The translations under genes were made by a program, and so were the position numbers. DNA of 64,000 bases from positions 25,274-89,273 of the forward strand of contig CAZSIT010000009.1 of assembly GCA_964607165.1 (NCBI GenBank). Reading direction: 5' to 3'. Numbering within the stretch: the stretch's first letter is position 1; each line of letters starts with the position of its first letter. This stretch comes from DSPP01 sp964607165 (lineage in GTDB: Bacteria; Zixibacteria; MSB-5A5; DSPP01). A model generated the notes under the pieces. That model was not told where the DNA came from. It worked only from the letters and a program-made list of their open reading frames with translations, and did not search any database. Of this stretch, positions 8,112 to 17,541 are shown one piece after another.

Positions 8112-8978
8112 CTATTTTTCTTCCTTTTTTGGTCCTACCCCGTTATCGGAGTTTGGGTCGAAGAAACCCGGCGGCGAACTCACGGTGCTGATTACCGTGC
8201 CATAAGCGTTGGGGAAGAACATGGCAGTCAGACTCCAACGCCAAATTTGGCTCGTTCCGCTGAACCTATCCGCGTTAAGATAATAAGTATGAGTTCCAGC
8301 CGACACGGCTTCTACTTTTGTACAGTTTTGCGTAAGACCCTCGTTGCTACCGAGGTTGGTTGGATTATTAGGATTAACACGCCAAAGTGCTGCATTGTCA
8401 AAGTCGATTGTAGCAGGGAATCTTGAAATAGACAACCTAACTAAATCATCCGCTCCAGCTGTGTGATCAATAAAGAAAAGGGCGTGGGCCTGCAGGACGA
8501 TAAAACCACTTGTAGGTACAGTAATAGTCAGAGTATCGTAAGCGACCGTCCCTCCTAATGGTTCAAGAATAGTGGGATTATATTCGCGAGCAATCCCCGG
8601 CCCATTCAACGCCTGGATTGCATAGGGAACGGCAGAAATCGTCTGGCGGGGTCTTAATACCTCACCTCCTATCTCAATTTGTAAATAAAGCAGAGAACCT
8701 GTAAAAAGATAGGCTGGAGAACCGGCAACACTGCCGAGTTGAACATTAAAAACGCCGTTGTCCAGACGGACGGTATCCTGTACTTCCGACCAACGTTCGG
8801 TCCCTATATTCGGGTCATCCCAGATTGAAAACCTTATGGTCGCCGTATCCTGCCCCAAGCGGGTGCCGGCAGGAGCGGTCAACCGCCCTTCGTACGGAAT
8901 AGTCGACTGGGCCAGCGCCAAACCGGCGGACATCAAAACAAAAACGAAAAGAATAGTGCCAAATACCTGCTTCCGCAT
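8112..8978 (-). CDS. secreted fibre/adhesin-like protein
   Basis: 288 residues from the ATG at 8978, chosen because AAGGAGGAG sits directly upstream. A longer reading frame would run into the next gene. Signal peptide: KQVFGTILFVFVLMSAGLALAQ. The mature start STIPYEGRLTAPAG, then FSIWDDPNIG...NGVFNVQLGSVAG and LRPRQTISAVPYAIQA, is a recurrent pattern in secreted FCB proteins resembling the head of tail-fibre or adhesin-like proteins. The C-terminal half (from about residue 150) is beta-rich (TLTITVPTSGFIVLQAHA) and may be a TNF/C1q-like jelly roll. The last residues are Lys/Glu-rich. The gene lies between the TPR/PEGA protein and the sorting-domain protein on the same strand. Function inferred only as extracellular. 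Confidence 0.7.
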   Translation of the reverse strand: MRKQVFGTILFVFVLMSAGLALAQSTIPYEGRLTAPAGTRLGQDTATIRFSIWDDPNIGTERWSEVQDTVRLDNGVFNVQLGSVAGSPAYLFTGSLLYLQIEIGGEVLRPRQTISAVPYAIQALNGPGIAREYNPTILEPLGGTVAYDTLTITVPTSGFIVLQAHALFFIDHTAGADDLVRLSISRFPATIDFDNAALWRVNPNNPTNLGSNEGLTQNCTKVEAVSAGTHTYYLNADRFSGTSQIWRWSLTAMFFPNAYGTVISTVSSPPGFFDPNSDNGVGPKKEEK

Positions 8979-9048
8979 ATCTCCTCCTTGTAAGTTGAAT
9001 TTAAAGTTTTTCACATTTTCCTTCCTTTTCTTTAAAAGCTTTTCCATC

Positions 9049-10098
9049 CTATCTCCTTCCTCCCGGAGTCGGTTTGGATGGAGGGGGTAGCGGCGGAAGA
9101 GGCAAAGGGGTAGCTGGTTCAACACCACCACCGCCGCCGCCACCAGCGGCTACGGCCACAACAACCGCCACCAGGGCCGCTCCTCCGCCGATAAAGAGCC
9201 ATTTTTTGGATGAACCCTTCTTTTCTTCGCCGGCCGAAACCGCCGGCGCGGCGCCCGGACCCGCTTTCAACTTGGCCGAAACCGTAGTGGTTTTGCCCGT
9301 CTTTATCTCAAAGTTTCCGGTCTTTTCCGAGTACCCCTCCCTCAATGCCCGATAAACATGCTTTCCCGGAACCAACTCGGTTTTTCCTTCGACCAAGGTG
9401 ACCGCGCGGCCGTCGATTTCCACCAAGGCGTCCAACGGCTCCAGAACCATTATCAACGAGCCCAAAGCCAGAACCGCCCCTTGCCAGTCCTTGCCTTCAA
9501 TCTTGATTTCAACCGTTTCCCCTTCCCGCTTTACTTCCGATTCCTTGACGAAGGGGGTTTGGCCGGTTTTGCGAAATTCCAAACGATGTTTGCCGACCGC
9601 CACCTTAATAGGCTCTTCCGTATTGCGGCGGCGTTTGCTGTCAATCAAAACCAAAGCATCCAGACCCTGGCCGCTGATTTTGAAAAATCCAACCTTGTCC
9701 AAACCGGCCAGATAATCTCTTTTGGCCTCCTGAAATAAAGCAACCGCATCCGCGGGAAAGAAGCGCTCATCAATCTGGGCGTTGTTGTCAAAAACCACCA
9801 AATCGCGAAAGGCCTCCTTGGCACGGGCGGCGTCCCCTTTCTGCTGATAGGCCGCTCCCAGATAGCTCAAGGCCGTGTCCAATTGGACATCCCTTAAGTC
9901 CCCGGCGGTTACCAGGGGAGCAAGGATTGCTACACAGTCGTCAAACTTGGCATCAAAGTAAGCATTCTGCGCTTGCTCCAGGGTGTTACCCTGCGCCAAA
10001 GCCGGGTGGGATGGATATAACGTTAGAACCGAAACGGCCGCAAAATAGGCCAGAAACGCGCGGCCAGTAAAAGTTTTCAAAACAGATTTTTTGCTCAT
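9049..10098 (-). CDS. envelope protein with TPR region, PEGA-like repeats and late membrane anchor
   Basis: 349 residues. A signal peptide ends near AQG (residue 37). Residues 38-130 look like TPR helices (EQAQNAYFDAKFDDCVAIL, then SYLGAAYQQKGDAARAKEAF). Two PEGA-type beta modules follow: GLDALVLIDSKRR...VAVGKHRLEFRKTG and EPLDALVEIDGRAV...LVPGKHVYRALREGY. Near residue 300 a single hydrophobic helix (WLFIGGGAALVAVVVAVAAG) runs into eight glycines and then a proline-rich tail. Such proteins are usually cell-surface or periplasmic scaffolds; no enzymatic motif is visible. The ATG has GGAGG at good spacing, and a promoter is predicted 80 bases upstream. Confidence 0.78.
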   Translation of the reverse strand: MSKKSVLKTFTGRAFLAYFAAVSVLTLYPSHPALAQGNTLEQAQNAYFDAKFDDCVAILAPLVTAGDLRDVQLDTALSYLGAAYQQKGDAARAKEAFRDLVVFDNNAQIDERFFPADAVALFQEAKRDYLAGLDKVGFFKISGQGLDALVLIDSKRRRNTEEPIKVAVGKHRLEFRKTGQTPFVKESEVKREGETVEIKIEGKDWQGAVLALGSLIMVLEPLDALVEIDGRAVTLVEGKTELVPGKHVYRALREGYSEKTGNFEIKTGKTTTVSAKLKAGPGAAPAVSAGEEKKGSSKKWLFIGGGAALVAVVVAVAAGGGGGGGVEPATPLPLPPLPPPSKPTPGGRR

Positions 10099-10179
10099 AG
10101 AGCCTCCAGCCAGAAATTTTTGCAGGGCAGTGAGTAGAGCCCGCCTCCAGAAAAGGAATCCTTTCCCATAAACGGAGGG

Positions 10180-10209
10180 AAGATAAAGCTAAAATGAAAA
10201 AACTGTCAA
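10180..10209 (-). promoter_or_regulatory. predicted promoter of the TPR/PEGA gene
   Basis: On the minus strand TTGACA (10209-10204) and TATCTT (10185-10180) are separated by 18 bases. The resulting leader is about 75 bases and contains the Shine-Dalgarno sequence. Confidence 0.6.
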
Positions 10210-10241
10210 GCTGAATAGTGATTTTTTGGAAAAAATTTTTC

Positions 10242-11006
10242 TTAGCCAATTAAGACCGCACCGCCGTTAACGTTTAGAATTTCCCCGGTAATAAAAGTCG
10301 AGAGGCCGGAAGCCAGAAAAAGGATGGCTCCGGCCATCTCTTCCGCCGTTGCCGCCCGGGCAAGCGGAATAGTGGAAAGAATTTTCTGGCGCTCTTTGCC
10401 AATTAGAGCGGAATGGCTCATATCGGTATCCACCCATCCGGGAGCTACACAATTGACCCGAATGTTAAAGGGCGCCAGCTCCGGTGCCAAAGACTTGGTC
10501 AAACTGATAACGGCCCCTTTGGTAGCGGCATAGTGGGAGTGAAAAGCTTCTCCCCTTTGCCCCGCCGTCGAGGAAACGGTTATAATGTTGCCCGATTTCT
10601 GCCTTTTCATATATGGAACAGAAAGGGTTATGGCGTAAAAAGTGCCGTAGAGGTTGGTTTTGACGGTTTTGGCTAACTTTTCGGGCGTCATTTTTTCGAT
10701 GGCAGCCTCCTCCCAGATGCCGGCATTGGTGACCAGAATGTCTATACGTCCAAACTTTTTGACCGTGGTGGCCACCATCTTTTTTACCTGGCTAAATTTG
10801 GAAACGTCGGCACGGATGGCAAGCCCTTTTTGTCCTGTTTTTTCTATTTTTTGCAAGGTTTGGACCGCCGCTTTTTCATCCTTGATGAAGCTGAAGGCAA
10901 CATCCGCCCCGGCACGGGCAAAAAGGAGGGCGGAGGCCCGGCCTATTCCGCGCGAACCGCCGGTGACGATGGCTACTTGTCCGGATAAGTCGATAAATTT
11001 CTGCAT
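10242..11006 (-). CDS. short-chain dehydrogenase/reductase, FabG-like
   Basis: 254 residues from the ATG at 11006, one base after the guaA stop; an upstream TTG would overlap guaA. It is a classical SDR: Rossmann motif TGGSRGIGRAS near the N-terminus, NAGIWEE (NNAG-type), the catalytic Ser in TVSSTAGQRG, YAATKGA with the Tyr and Lys of YxxxK, and PGWVDTDMS. The C-terminus reads SGLSTFITGEILNVNGGAV, the usual FabG ending. Likely an NADPH-dependent 3-oxoacyl-ACP reductase, but FabG paralogues act on many substrates and no other fab gene except the fabZ fusion is nearby. Last gene of the lipid A-nadB-guaA operon. Confidence 0.85.
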   Translation of the reverse strand: MQKFIDLSGQVAIVTGGSRGIGRASALLFARAGADVAFSFIKDEKAAVQTLQKIEKTGQKGLAIRADVSKFSQVKKMVATTVKKFGRIDILVTNAGIWEEAAIEKMTPEKLAKTVKTNLYGTFYAITLSVPYMKRQKSGNIITVSSTAGQRGEAFHSHYAATKGAVISLTKSLAPELAPFNIRVNCVAPGWVDTDMSHSALIGKERQKILSTIPLARAATAEEMAGAILFLASGLSTFITGEILNVNGGAVLIG

Positions 11007-11007
11007 A

Positions 11008-12540
11008 TCATTCCCACTCAATCGTGGCGGGTGGTTTGGAGGAAATATCGTACACCACCCGGTTGATTCCTTTGACTTCGTTGACGATTCGGTTGGAAAC
11101 GTGCGCCAAAAAATCTTCCGGCAGGCGCGACCAATCCGCCGTCATCCCATCCGTGGAGTCCACCGCCCGCAGGGCAATCACGTTTTCATAGGTGCGCTCA
11201 TCCCCCATAACGCCAACGGTGGATATAGGCAAAAGAACCGCAAAGGCCTGCCAGCTTTGGCCGTACAGCTTCCACTTTTTCATTTCTTCGATGAAGATGG
11301 CGTCCGCTTTCTGCAGTTTGATAATCCGCTCTTCATTAACTTCGCCGATGATGCGCACCGCTAACCCCGGACCGGGGAAAGGGTGGCGAAAAATATTTTC
11401 CTTTGGAATTTTTAGCGCCAAGCCCAGTTTGCGCACTTCATCTTTGAACAGCTCTTTTAACGGCTCAATCAGCTTAAAGCGCAGATTTTCCGGCAGGCCG
11501 CCCACGTTGTGGTGGGTCTTGATGGTGGCCGAGGGGCCCTTGAAGGAGCGGCTTTCAATCCAATCGGGGTATAAAGTCCCCTGGGCCAAAAACTCGAAGG
11601 GCCCTTTCTTTTGAGCTTCTTCCTCGAACACTTCTATAAAAGTATGCCCGATGATTTTGCGCTTTTGTTCGGGGTCGGTCACGCCGCGCAGTTTTTCAAG
11701 AAAACGCTGCCGAGCATCAACCGCAGTGAACGATATTTTGAAGCGCGGGAGCAGCTTTTTTACTTCTTCGGCTTCGTTCAAGCGCAAAAACCCGTGGTCA
11801 ACAAAGACAGAGTGGAGCTTGTCGCCGATGGCTTGGTGCACCAAAATGGCGGCAACGGTCGAATCGACCCCGCCGGAGACGGCGCAAAGTACTTTCGATG
11901 AGCCCACCTTTTGGCGGATGGCTTCCGTTTCTGTTTTTATGAAAGAAGCCATACTCCAATCTCCGCGGGCGCCGCAAATCGAAAGAAAATTGGCCAGGAT
12001 TTTTCGACCTTCTTCGGTGTGCATCACTTCCGGATGGAACTGTACACCGAAAAGTTTTTTGGCCTGGTTGGCAAAGGCGGCAATTTTAACCGACCGGGTT
12101 CGGCCGTTCAATATAAAATCTTTGGGCATTTTTTTAACCGTGTCGCCGTGGCTCATCCAAACCCGGGAGCGGGCCTTGACTCCTTTAAATAGCAAATTCG
12201 ATTTAACCAGCTTAAATTCAGCCGGACCGTACTCGCGATGGGTTGAGCGTATGACTTTGCCGCCTAAAAGATGCGCCATCAATTGCAAGCCGTAGCAAAC
12301 CCCCAAAACCGGTTTTCCCAAAGCAAAAATTTCTTTCGGGACGGTTGGAGCGTTGGCGTCCAAAACGGAAGAGGGGCCGCCGGAAAGAGCGATTCCGATA
12401 ACTTCCGGCGCAGTCAGCACATCAAAGGAAGTATCAAAAGGATAAATTTCGCAGAAGACCTTTGCCTCGCGCACCCGTCGGGCAATCAACTGGGTGTATT
12501 GGGAGCCGAAGTCTAAAATTACAATTTTTTGATGCGTCAT
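11008..12540 (-). CDS. guaA: GMP synthase (glutamine-hydrolysing)
   Basis: 510 residues, full length. The N-terminal class I glutamine amidotransferase has the nucleophile in LGVCYGLQLMAHLLGG and the His/Glu pair in FGVQFHPEVMHTEEG. The ATP pyrophosphatase domain carries the P-loop AVSGGVDSTVAAILVH and HSVFVDHGFLRLNE. The dimerisation domain ends YDISSKPPATIEWE, the standard GuaA C-terminus. It converts XMP to GMP using glutamine and ATP in the cytoplasm. Its ATG overlaps the nadB stop (TAATG), and its stop is one base from the SDR start, so it sits in the middle of a coupled operon. Confidence 0.97.
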   Translation of the reverse strand: MTHQKIVILDFGSQYTQLIARRVREAKVFCEIYPFDTSFDVLTAPEVIGIALSGGPSSVLDANAPTVPKEIFALGKPVLGVCYGLQLMAHLLGGKVIRSTHREYGPAEFKLVKSNLLFKGVKARSRVWMSHGDTVKKMPKDFILNGRTRSVKIAAFANQAKKLFGVQFHPEVMHTEEGRKILANFLSICGARGDWSMASFIKTETEAIRQKVGSSKVLCAVSGGVDSTVAAILVHQAIGDKLHSVFVDHGFLRLNEAEEVKKLLPRFKISFTAVDARQRFLEKLRGVTDPEQKRKIIGHTFIEVFEEEAQKKGPFEFLAQGTLYPDWIESRSFKGPSATIKTHHNVGGLPENLRFKLIEPLKELFKDEVRKLGLALKIPKENIFRHPFPGPGLAVRIIGEVNEERIIKLQKADAIFIEEMKKWKLYGQSWQAFAVLLPISTVGVMGDERTYENVIALRAVDSTDGMTADWSRLPEDFLAHVSNRIVNEVKGINRVVYDISSKPPATIEWE

Positions 12541-14108
12541 TAAAAAAGGCCGGGTGAAATTATTGTATTCAGCGGCTGCCCTTGGGCATCCGTTTGTGGG
12601 AAATCGAGGTTGTAATGCAGCCCGCGCGATTCTTTGCGCTGCTGCGCCGACCAGACCACCAAGCGGGAAACTAAGGCGATGTTGAATAACTCAATCGAAT
12701 CGTAACTCAACGGATGGCTATAATAAAACTTTTTTACCCCTTCGGCAACTGAGGACAGGCGCCGAAGGGCCAGTTCCAAGCGTTCATCGGTACGCACAAT
12801 CCCCACGTAGTCCCACATCACGCCGGCGATTTCCTCCCGTTCGTGGGCCAAAACAATCTTTTCTGTCGTCGGTTTTTGTGCCGGGTGGGTGTAAGCAGGA
12901 AAATCGGGCATGAAACTCGGTTTTTGCTCATCTTTGACCGTTTTTGACGCGAAATCGGCCACCGCCAGAGCCTCCAAAAGAGAATTGGAGGCCAGCCGGT
13001 TGGCACCATGCATTCCGGTGCAGGCCACTTCGCCGGCAGCATAAAGACCCGGCAGATTGGTCCGGCCGCAAACGTCCGTGACCACTCCCCCGCACATATA
13101 ATGAGCGGCCGGAACGACCGGAATCCAGTCCTTGCTTAAATCCAGCTTTCTTTGGCGGCAGAATTCGAAAATCTGGGGGAAGCGCTTGGCAATGAAATCG
13201 GTTTTCAGGTGCGTGAGGTCGAGGAAAACGCATTCATCGCCCGTCTCTTTCAAAACTTTATCAATGGCGCGAGCGACAATGTCACGCGGGGCCAGCTCCT
13301 TGAGTGGGTGCATCGTTTCCATAAAACGAACGCCGGTGCGTGTGCGTAAAATCCCCCCCTCTCCACGTACTGCTTCCGAAATTAGAAAAGGAGAATCGTT
13401 AGCCTTGTAAAAAGCGGTAGGGTGAAATTGCATAAACTCCAGATTGGCTAAAGTTGCGCCAGCCCGATAAGCCAGTGCCAACCCGTCGCCGGTGGCAATT
13501 GGGGGATTAGTCGTATGTTTCCAAAGCCGCCCACAGCCGCCCGTCGCCAGCAGAGTTATTGGGGCAAGGAAAGTATCGACCTGATTGTTTTCACAATTTA
13601 GGGCGTAGATTCCCCAAATCCGGCCATCGGTTTTCAACAATTCAAAAGCGAAGTGATTTTCGAAAACGGTAATGTTTTTTTCCGCCTTAACTTTTTCAAC
13701 CAGAGCTCGCTCGAGCTCTCTCCCTGTAAAATCTCCCGCATGAACGACTCGTTTCCGGGAATGCCCGCCTTCACGTCCCAATTCAAATCTTCCTTCAGCG
13801 GAGGAGAACCGGACTCCCCAGCGAGCCAATTCCTGTATTAGGGCTGGTCCGGGTTCGACAATCCTGCGCACCACCTCTTCTTTGCACAATCCGGCACCGG
13901 CGGTTAAGGTATCTTGAATATGTTTTTCAAATGAGTCATCGGAGGCGAAAACGGCGGCAATCCCTCCCTGGGCATAGTTGGTGTTGGACTCGCTGCGCTT
14001 TTTTTTGGTGATGACCGCCACTTTTCCAGCGGGAACCACTTTGAGGGCAAAAGAGAGCCCCGCTACGCCCGAGCCGAGAACCAAGAAATCAAACGAATGT
14101 GCGCCCAA
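12540..14108 (-). CDS. nadB: L-aspartate oxidase
   Basis: 522 residues, normal length. FAD-binding GSGVAGLSFAL at the N-terminus, SNTNYAQGGIAAV (flavin contact), HAGDFTGRELERAL, ATGGCGRLWKHTTNP, LEFMQFHPTAF and PAAHYMCGGV are all family signatures. The C-terminal helical domain (LALRRLSSVAEGV) is present. It oxidises L-aspartate to iminoaspartate, the first step of quinolinate and NAD synthesis. The partner nadA lies far away at 45870. The start overlaps lpxK by 20 bases and the stop overlaps guaA by one base, so NAD and GMP synthesis are tied to the lipid A operon. Cytoplasmic flavoenzyme. Confidence 0.96.
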   Translation of the reverse strand: MGAHSFDFLVLGSGVAGLSFALKVVPAGKVAVITKKKRSESNTNYAQGGIAAVFASDDSFEKHIQDTLTAGAGLCKEEVVRRIVEPGPALIQELARWGVRFSSAEGRFELGREGGHSRKRVVHAGDFTGRELERALVEKVKAEKNITVFENHFAFELLKTDGRIWGIYALNCENNQVDTFLAPITLLATGGCGRLWKHTTNPPIATGDGLALAYRAGATLANLEFMQFHPTAFYKANDSPFLISEAVRGEGGILRTRTGVRFMETMHPLKELAPRDIVARAIDKVLKETGDECVFLDLTHLKTDFIAKRFPQIFEFCRQRKLDLSKDWIPVVPAAHYMCGGVVTDVCGRTNLPGLYAAGEVACTGMHGANRLASNSLLEALAVADFASKTVKDEQKPSFMPDFPAYTHPAQKPTTEKIVLAHEREEIAGVMWDYVGIVRTDERLELALRRLSSVAEGVKKFYYSHPLSYDSIELFNIALVSRLVVWSAQQRKESRGLHYNLDFPQTDAQGQPLNTIISPGLF

Positions 14109-15096
14109 AAAGACGGTCCTCCAGTTTGCGGTAAAAAAGCTCTTCTCCTTCGATACGGCACTCGATTTCCAAAACTACAAGAGAAAAGCCGGGGAAGTTC
14201 AACCCCTGCAGCCGAACGGCATCCTTTTCGGTTGTGGCGAGGAAATCGGCTTCCCTGTTGCAACCCTCTCCTACCAACCAATCAACTTCCGACTGCAGAT
14301 AGGGATGGTGGTCGGGAACGAAATAATTTCCAACGACTTGTAATCCCCATCGCTGTGCCGATTTGGCGAAGTTTTGCGGCTTTCCCAACCCGGCGAAAAG
14401 AAACAGCTTTTTCTTTTTCAATTGTTCCAGCTCCAATTCCCGACGGTCGGGCCACATCCACGCGCGGGTAAGCTCGTACGAAAAGGAAAAAGCCGGGACG
14501 GAGTAGGGAACTTTTGGGTTTTTATTTTGACGCAAAAGCCAGAGGTGCGCTCGATTCACATTTTTGACCGGTTCCCGCAATCTTCCAGCCGGAATCAATT
14601 TCTCTTTTTGCAAAGATTCCCAATCGGAAGTTACCGCGATGTCCACCGTCCGAGCCAGTTTTCGGTGTTGGAAGGCGTCGTCCGCTAAGATCAGGTCGGG
14701 TTTGAGATGGTCAACGGCCCATTGCGCCGCTTTCCATTTTTTGCCCACCACCACCGGCGCGCGAGTCTTTTGCCAGACCAGAAACGCCTCATCACCAACT
14801 TCCACCCATCCGGTCTGGTTTGACTCTATTCTACGAACGCCACTGCCACTGCTTTCGTACCCGCTTGAAACGACAACCACTCTGATATCCTTATTTTGAA
14901 AGTATCTAACCAACTTAAGCAAAACCGGCGTTTTGCCGCTTCCGCCGATTTCTAAGCCTCCAACGGAGATAACGGGAACGGGTGGAACGTAAACGGACAT
15001 TAGCCTCCACGTATACAACAAGTTTCTGGCCGCCACAGCCAAACGAAAAATCCAGGAAAAGGGAAGCCAGAGCGAGTTGGGAAAAAGATTTGGCAT
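14089..15096 (-). CDS. lpxK: tetraacyldisaccharide 4'-kinase
   Basis: 335 residues. A hydrophobic amphipathic N-terminus (PFSWIFRLAVAARNLLYTWR) is followed by PVISVGGLEIGGSGKTP, the P-loop that in LpxK comes directly after the membrane helix. LILADDAFQHRKLARTVDIAV is the second family block, and LFLFAGLGKPQNF leads the C-terminal lobe. It phosphorylates the 4' position of the lipid A disaccharide at the inner membrane. It follows waaA by 33 bases and its end overlaps nadB. The ILADDAFQHRKL block matches the DDGFQ motif with Ala for Gly, a mild departure. Confidence 0.94.
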   Translation of the reverse strand: MPNLFPNSLWLPFSWIFRLAVAARNLLYTWRLMSVYVPPVPVISVGGLEIGGSGKTPVLLKLVRYFQNKDIRVVVVSSGYESSGSGVRRIESNQTGWVEVGDEAFLVWQKTRAPVVVGKKWKAAQWAVDHLKPDLILADDAFQHRKLARTVDIAVTSDWESLQKEKLIPAGRLREPVKNVNRAHLWLLRQNKNPKVPYSVPAFSFSYELTRAWMWPDRRELELEQLKKKKLFLFAGLGKPQNFAKSAQRWGLQVVGNYFVPDHHPYLQSEVDWLVGEGCNREADFLATTEKDAVRLQGLNFPGFSLVVLEIECRIEGEELFYRKLEDRLFGRTFV

Positions 15097-15129
15097 TGGA
15101 AGGTTTGGTTTATCGTCCGGCGGTAGGAA

Positions 15130-16383
15130 TCAAAGATCTCCCACTTCCTGTTTAATGATAGCGGCTGTTTTTTTGGACACGCCCCCCAACGAAGCAAAAG
15201 CTTCCTGCGCAATTCTTTTAACTTCCTCCCGGGTGGTCTTTTTCTCCAAGAACAAGGAAACCGCAGTTGCCAGCTCCTCCGGTGTTATAACTTGTCGGGC
15301 GATTTCGGTTGGAACCAGCCGCTCCGCCGCTTCTTTTACATTTTCCACGGATGGACCAAAAATTACGGGCACACCGACCGAGAGGGGTTCGAGGAGATTG
15401 TGCCCGCCAACCGAAACTAATGTTCCCCCCACAAAGGCAACTTGGGCACCGGCATAGGCCTGAAGCAAAACTCCCATTTTATCCAACGTCAGAATGGGAA
15501 TTTGACAATCCGGCTTTGCGCTTACGCGCCGGGAAGAGAATCCAACAGACTGGACTAAGCTTTCAATTTCAGCCAATCGTTCAAGATGACGCGGAGCTAA
15601 AAGCAACTTGAGATTAGGAAACTTTTGAATAAGCTGCCGATGAGCGGCTAAAATTTTTTCCTCCTCGCCCGGGCGGGTGGAGCCGGCCACCCAGTAAAAA
15701 AAGTCTTTGAGCTCGGAAAGCGGCTCGACTTCATTGGTTGCCCAAAGCAGGTCATATTTAGTCTGGCCTACTACTTTGATTTTTTCGTCGGGGATGGCGA
15801 GGTTTGAGAAAGAAGTTTTATCCTGCTCGGTCTGAACCAGCAACTTGCGGAAGGCCAAAAAGCCGGAACGGAAAACGCTGCGCACCGCGCGATAGCGACC
15901 GGCGCTTTTGGCCGAAAGCGTACCATTGGCCAAAAAGACGGGGACATTCTTTTTTGCGGCGGTAGCCAAAAGTTCCGGCCATAACTCGGTTTCGGTTATG
16001 ATTAAAACCGAAGGAGTTAGCCGGCGAAAGGCACGCTCCATCAACCCCCCAAAGTCGAGCGGCAGATAAAAGATTTTGGCATCCTTTTTATTTGACTGAA
16101 AAAGAATGGAGGCTCTATGGTACCCGGCGGTGGTGAAAACAGAAATTATGATTTCTTTTCCCGGAAATGCTTTCTGCAAGTGAGGTAAGAGTAAGGCGAG
16201 GACATTCACTTCCCCCACCGAAGAGGCATGCAGCCAAATTCTTTTTTTCCCTTGGCTTTGAGGAAGCCCAAAACCGAGCCGCTGCCAGACTTTTCTCCCT
16301 TCCACCAGCGATTCGGCTAAAAACCAGAAGAGAAAAAAGGGGGAAAGAAGCCAGAATCCGATTCGATACAAAACGAATAGCAC
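15130..16383 (-). CDS. waaA: 3-deoxy-D-manno-octulosonic acid (Kdo) transferase
   Basis: 417 residues, typical for WaaA/KdtA. The N-terminal membrane anchor is LYRIGFWLLSPFFLFWFLA. The first Rossmann-like domain shows IWLHASSVGEVNVLALLL (catalytic region including the conserved Glu). The second domain shows AGSTRPGEEEKILAAH, LLLAPRHLERL and VAFVGGTLVSVGGHNLLEP, the nucleotide-sugar binding loop. It transfers Kdo from CMP-Kdo to the lipid A precursor on the inner membrane. How many Kdo units are added cannot be read from sequence. It lies between lpxB and lpxK in the lipid A operon. Confidence 0.95.
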   Translation of the reverse strand: MLFVLYRIGFWLLSPFFLFWFLAESLVEGRKVWQRLGFGLPQSQGKKRIWLHASSVGEVNVLALLLPHLQKAFPGKEIIISVFTTAGYHRASILFQSNKKDAKIFYLPLDFGGLMERAFRRLTPSVLIITETELWPELLATAAKKNVPVFLANGTLSAKSAGRYRAVRSVFRSGFLAFRKLLVQTEQDKTSFSNLAIPDEKIKVVGQTKYDLLWATNEVEPLSELKDFFYWVAGSTRPGEEEKILAAHRQLIQKFPNLKLLLAPRHLERLAEIESLVQSVGFSSRRVSAKPDCQIPILTLDKMGVLLQAYAGAQVAFVGGTLVSVGGHNLLEPLSVGVPVIFGPSVENVKEAAERLVPTEIARQVITPEELATAVSLFLEKKTTREEVKRIAQEAFASLGGVSKKTAAIIKQEVGDL

Positions 16384-16410
16384 GGCAGGAAGAAAAACAA
16401 AAGAAGTTAT

Positions 16411-17541
16411 TTAGACAAGTTCACAAAAAGAGACGGCAATTTTGGACAAAGCCCCCGGCTGCCCGAGTTTTTGGCGAACTTTTCCCAATTTTTCTTTCAG
16501 GCGGCCGGACAAAAGCGGCTCCTTCAGGTGAACATAGGCCGTTTCGGCCAGTTTTTCGGGGCGGGCCTCGCTTTGCAAAAACTCCGAAACAATTTTTTCA
16601 CCCGCCACCAGATTGACCAACCCCACATAAGGGAGCTTGACCCAGCGTTGGGCCAGAAAATAGGTAAGCGGCGAGGTTTTGTAAAAAATCAAAAAGGGGG
16701 TTTGCAGCAAAGCCAGCTCTAAAGTGACCGTACCAACCGAAGAAAGCGCAAAATCTGAAGTCGCCATCAAACTATATCGTTCGCCTTCAATTATTTTGAT
16801 TTTCAAATCACCCGCTCTTGCCAATTCTTCTTCCGCCAACTCCTTGGAAATACCGGGAGCCAAGCCCCAGCAGGCTTGAAATCGAAGGCCATCTGATTTT
16901 AAGCGAGCTGAGGTTTTAAAAACCAACGGCAGATGCTTTTCCAACTGCTGTTCTCGTGAACCGGGAAAAAAGGAAACCAAGGGAAGGCGGGTATCCAAAC
17001 CGTACCGGCGAAAAAATTCCTCCCTTGGCATTTCCGGTTTCACCAAATCGAGAATTGGATGGCCGAAAAATTCGGCATTGATGCCGTGTTTCTTATAGAA
17101 CTCAACCTCAAACGGGAAAATCACCACCATCTTATCCACGTATCGCTTCACGGCCTCGATGCGTTTTTCCTTCCAGGCCCAAAATTGGGGAGAAACGAAG
17201 TAGCCGACCCTAATTCCCATCGATTTTGCCAGTTTGGCAATTCTCAAGTTCATCCCCGGATAGTCAACAAGCAAAACCAAGGCCGGTTTTCTTCTTTGCA
17301 GTTCTTCTTTTATTCTGGAGAATACCTGGCGGAAAAAGCCGATTTTTTTGGCCACTTCCCAAAAGCCAACTACGCCTAACTCGTTTATATCCTGAAGGGT
17401 TTCGACTCCGGCCAAACGAAGCGCAGGGCCGCCCAGGCCAAAAAAACTTACGTCGGGGCGGATTTTTTTCATTTCTGCCACCAAAGCTCCGGCCAGAAAA
17501 TCGCCGGAAGCCTCGCCGGCGGAGATGAAAATTTCAGGCAT
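16411..17541 (-). CDS. lpxB: lipid-A-disaccharide synthase
   Basis: 376 residues. Family motifs: ISAGEASGDFLAGALV at the N-terminus, FFGLGGPALRLAGVE, VLLVDYPGMNLRIAK, GYFVSPQFWAWKEKR, FPFEVEFYKKHGI, and SFFPGSREQQLEKHLP. The C-terminal nucleotide-binding part has SSVGTVTLELALLQTPFLIFY and LPYVGLVNLVAGEKIV. It condenses UDP-diacylglucosamine with lipid X at the membrane surface (GT19). The start overlaps the Gfo/Idh/MocA gene by 8 bases. The next gene, waaA, starts 27 bases later. Confidence 0.96.
   Translation of the reverse strand: MPEIFISAGEASGDFLAGALVAEMKKIRPDVSFFGLGGPALRLAGVETLQDINELGVVGFWEVAKKIGFFRQVFSRIKEELQRRKPALVLLVDYPGMNLRIAKLAKSMGIRVGYFVSPQFWAWKEKRIEAVKRYVDKMVVIFPFEVEFYKKHGINAEFFGHPILDLVKPEMPREEFFRRYGLDTRLPLVSFFPGSREQQLEKHLPLVFKTSARLKSDGLRFQACWGLAPGISKELAEEELARAGDLKIKIIEGERYSLMATSDFALSSVGTVTLELALLQTPFLIFYKTSPLTYFLAQRWVKLPYVGLVNLVAGEKIVSEFLQSEARPEKLAETAYVHLKEPLLSGRLKEKLGKVRQKLGQPGALSKIAVSFCELV

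Noticed and set aside
8979..9143. Longer N-terminus for the fibre-like protein
   Set aside because: It would overlap the TPR/PEGA gene, and the ATG at 8978 has a perfect Shine-Dalgarno sequence and signal peptide.
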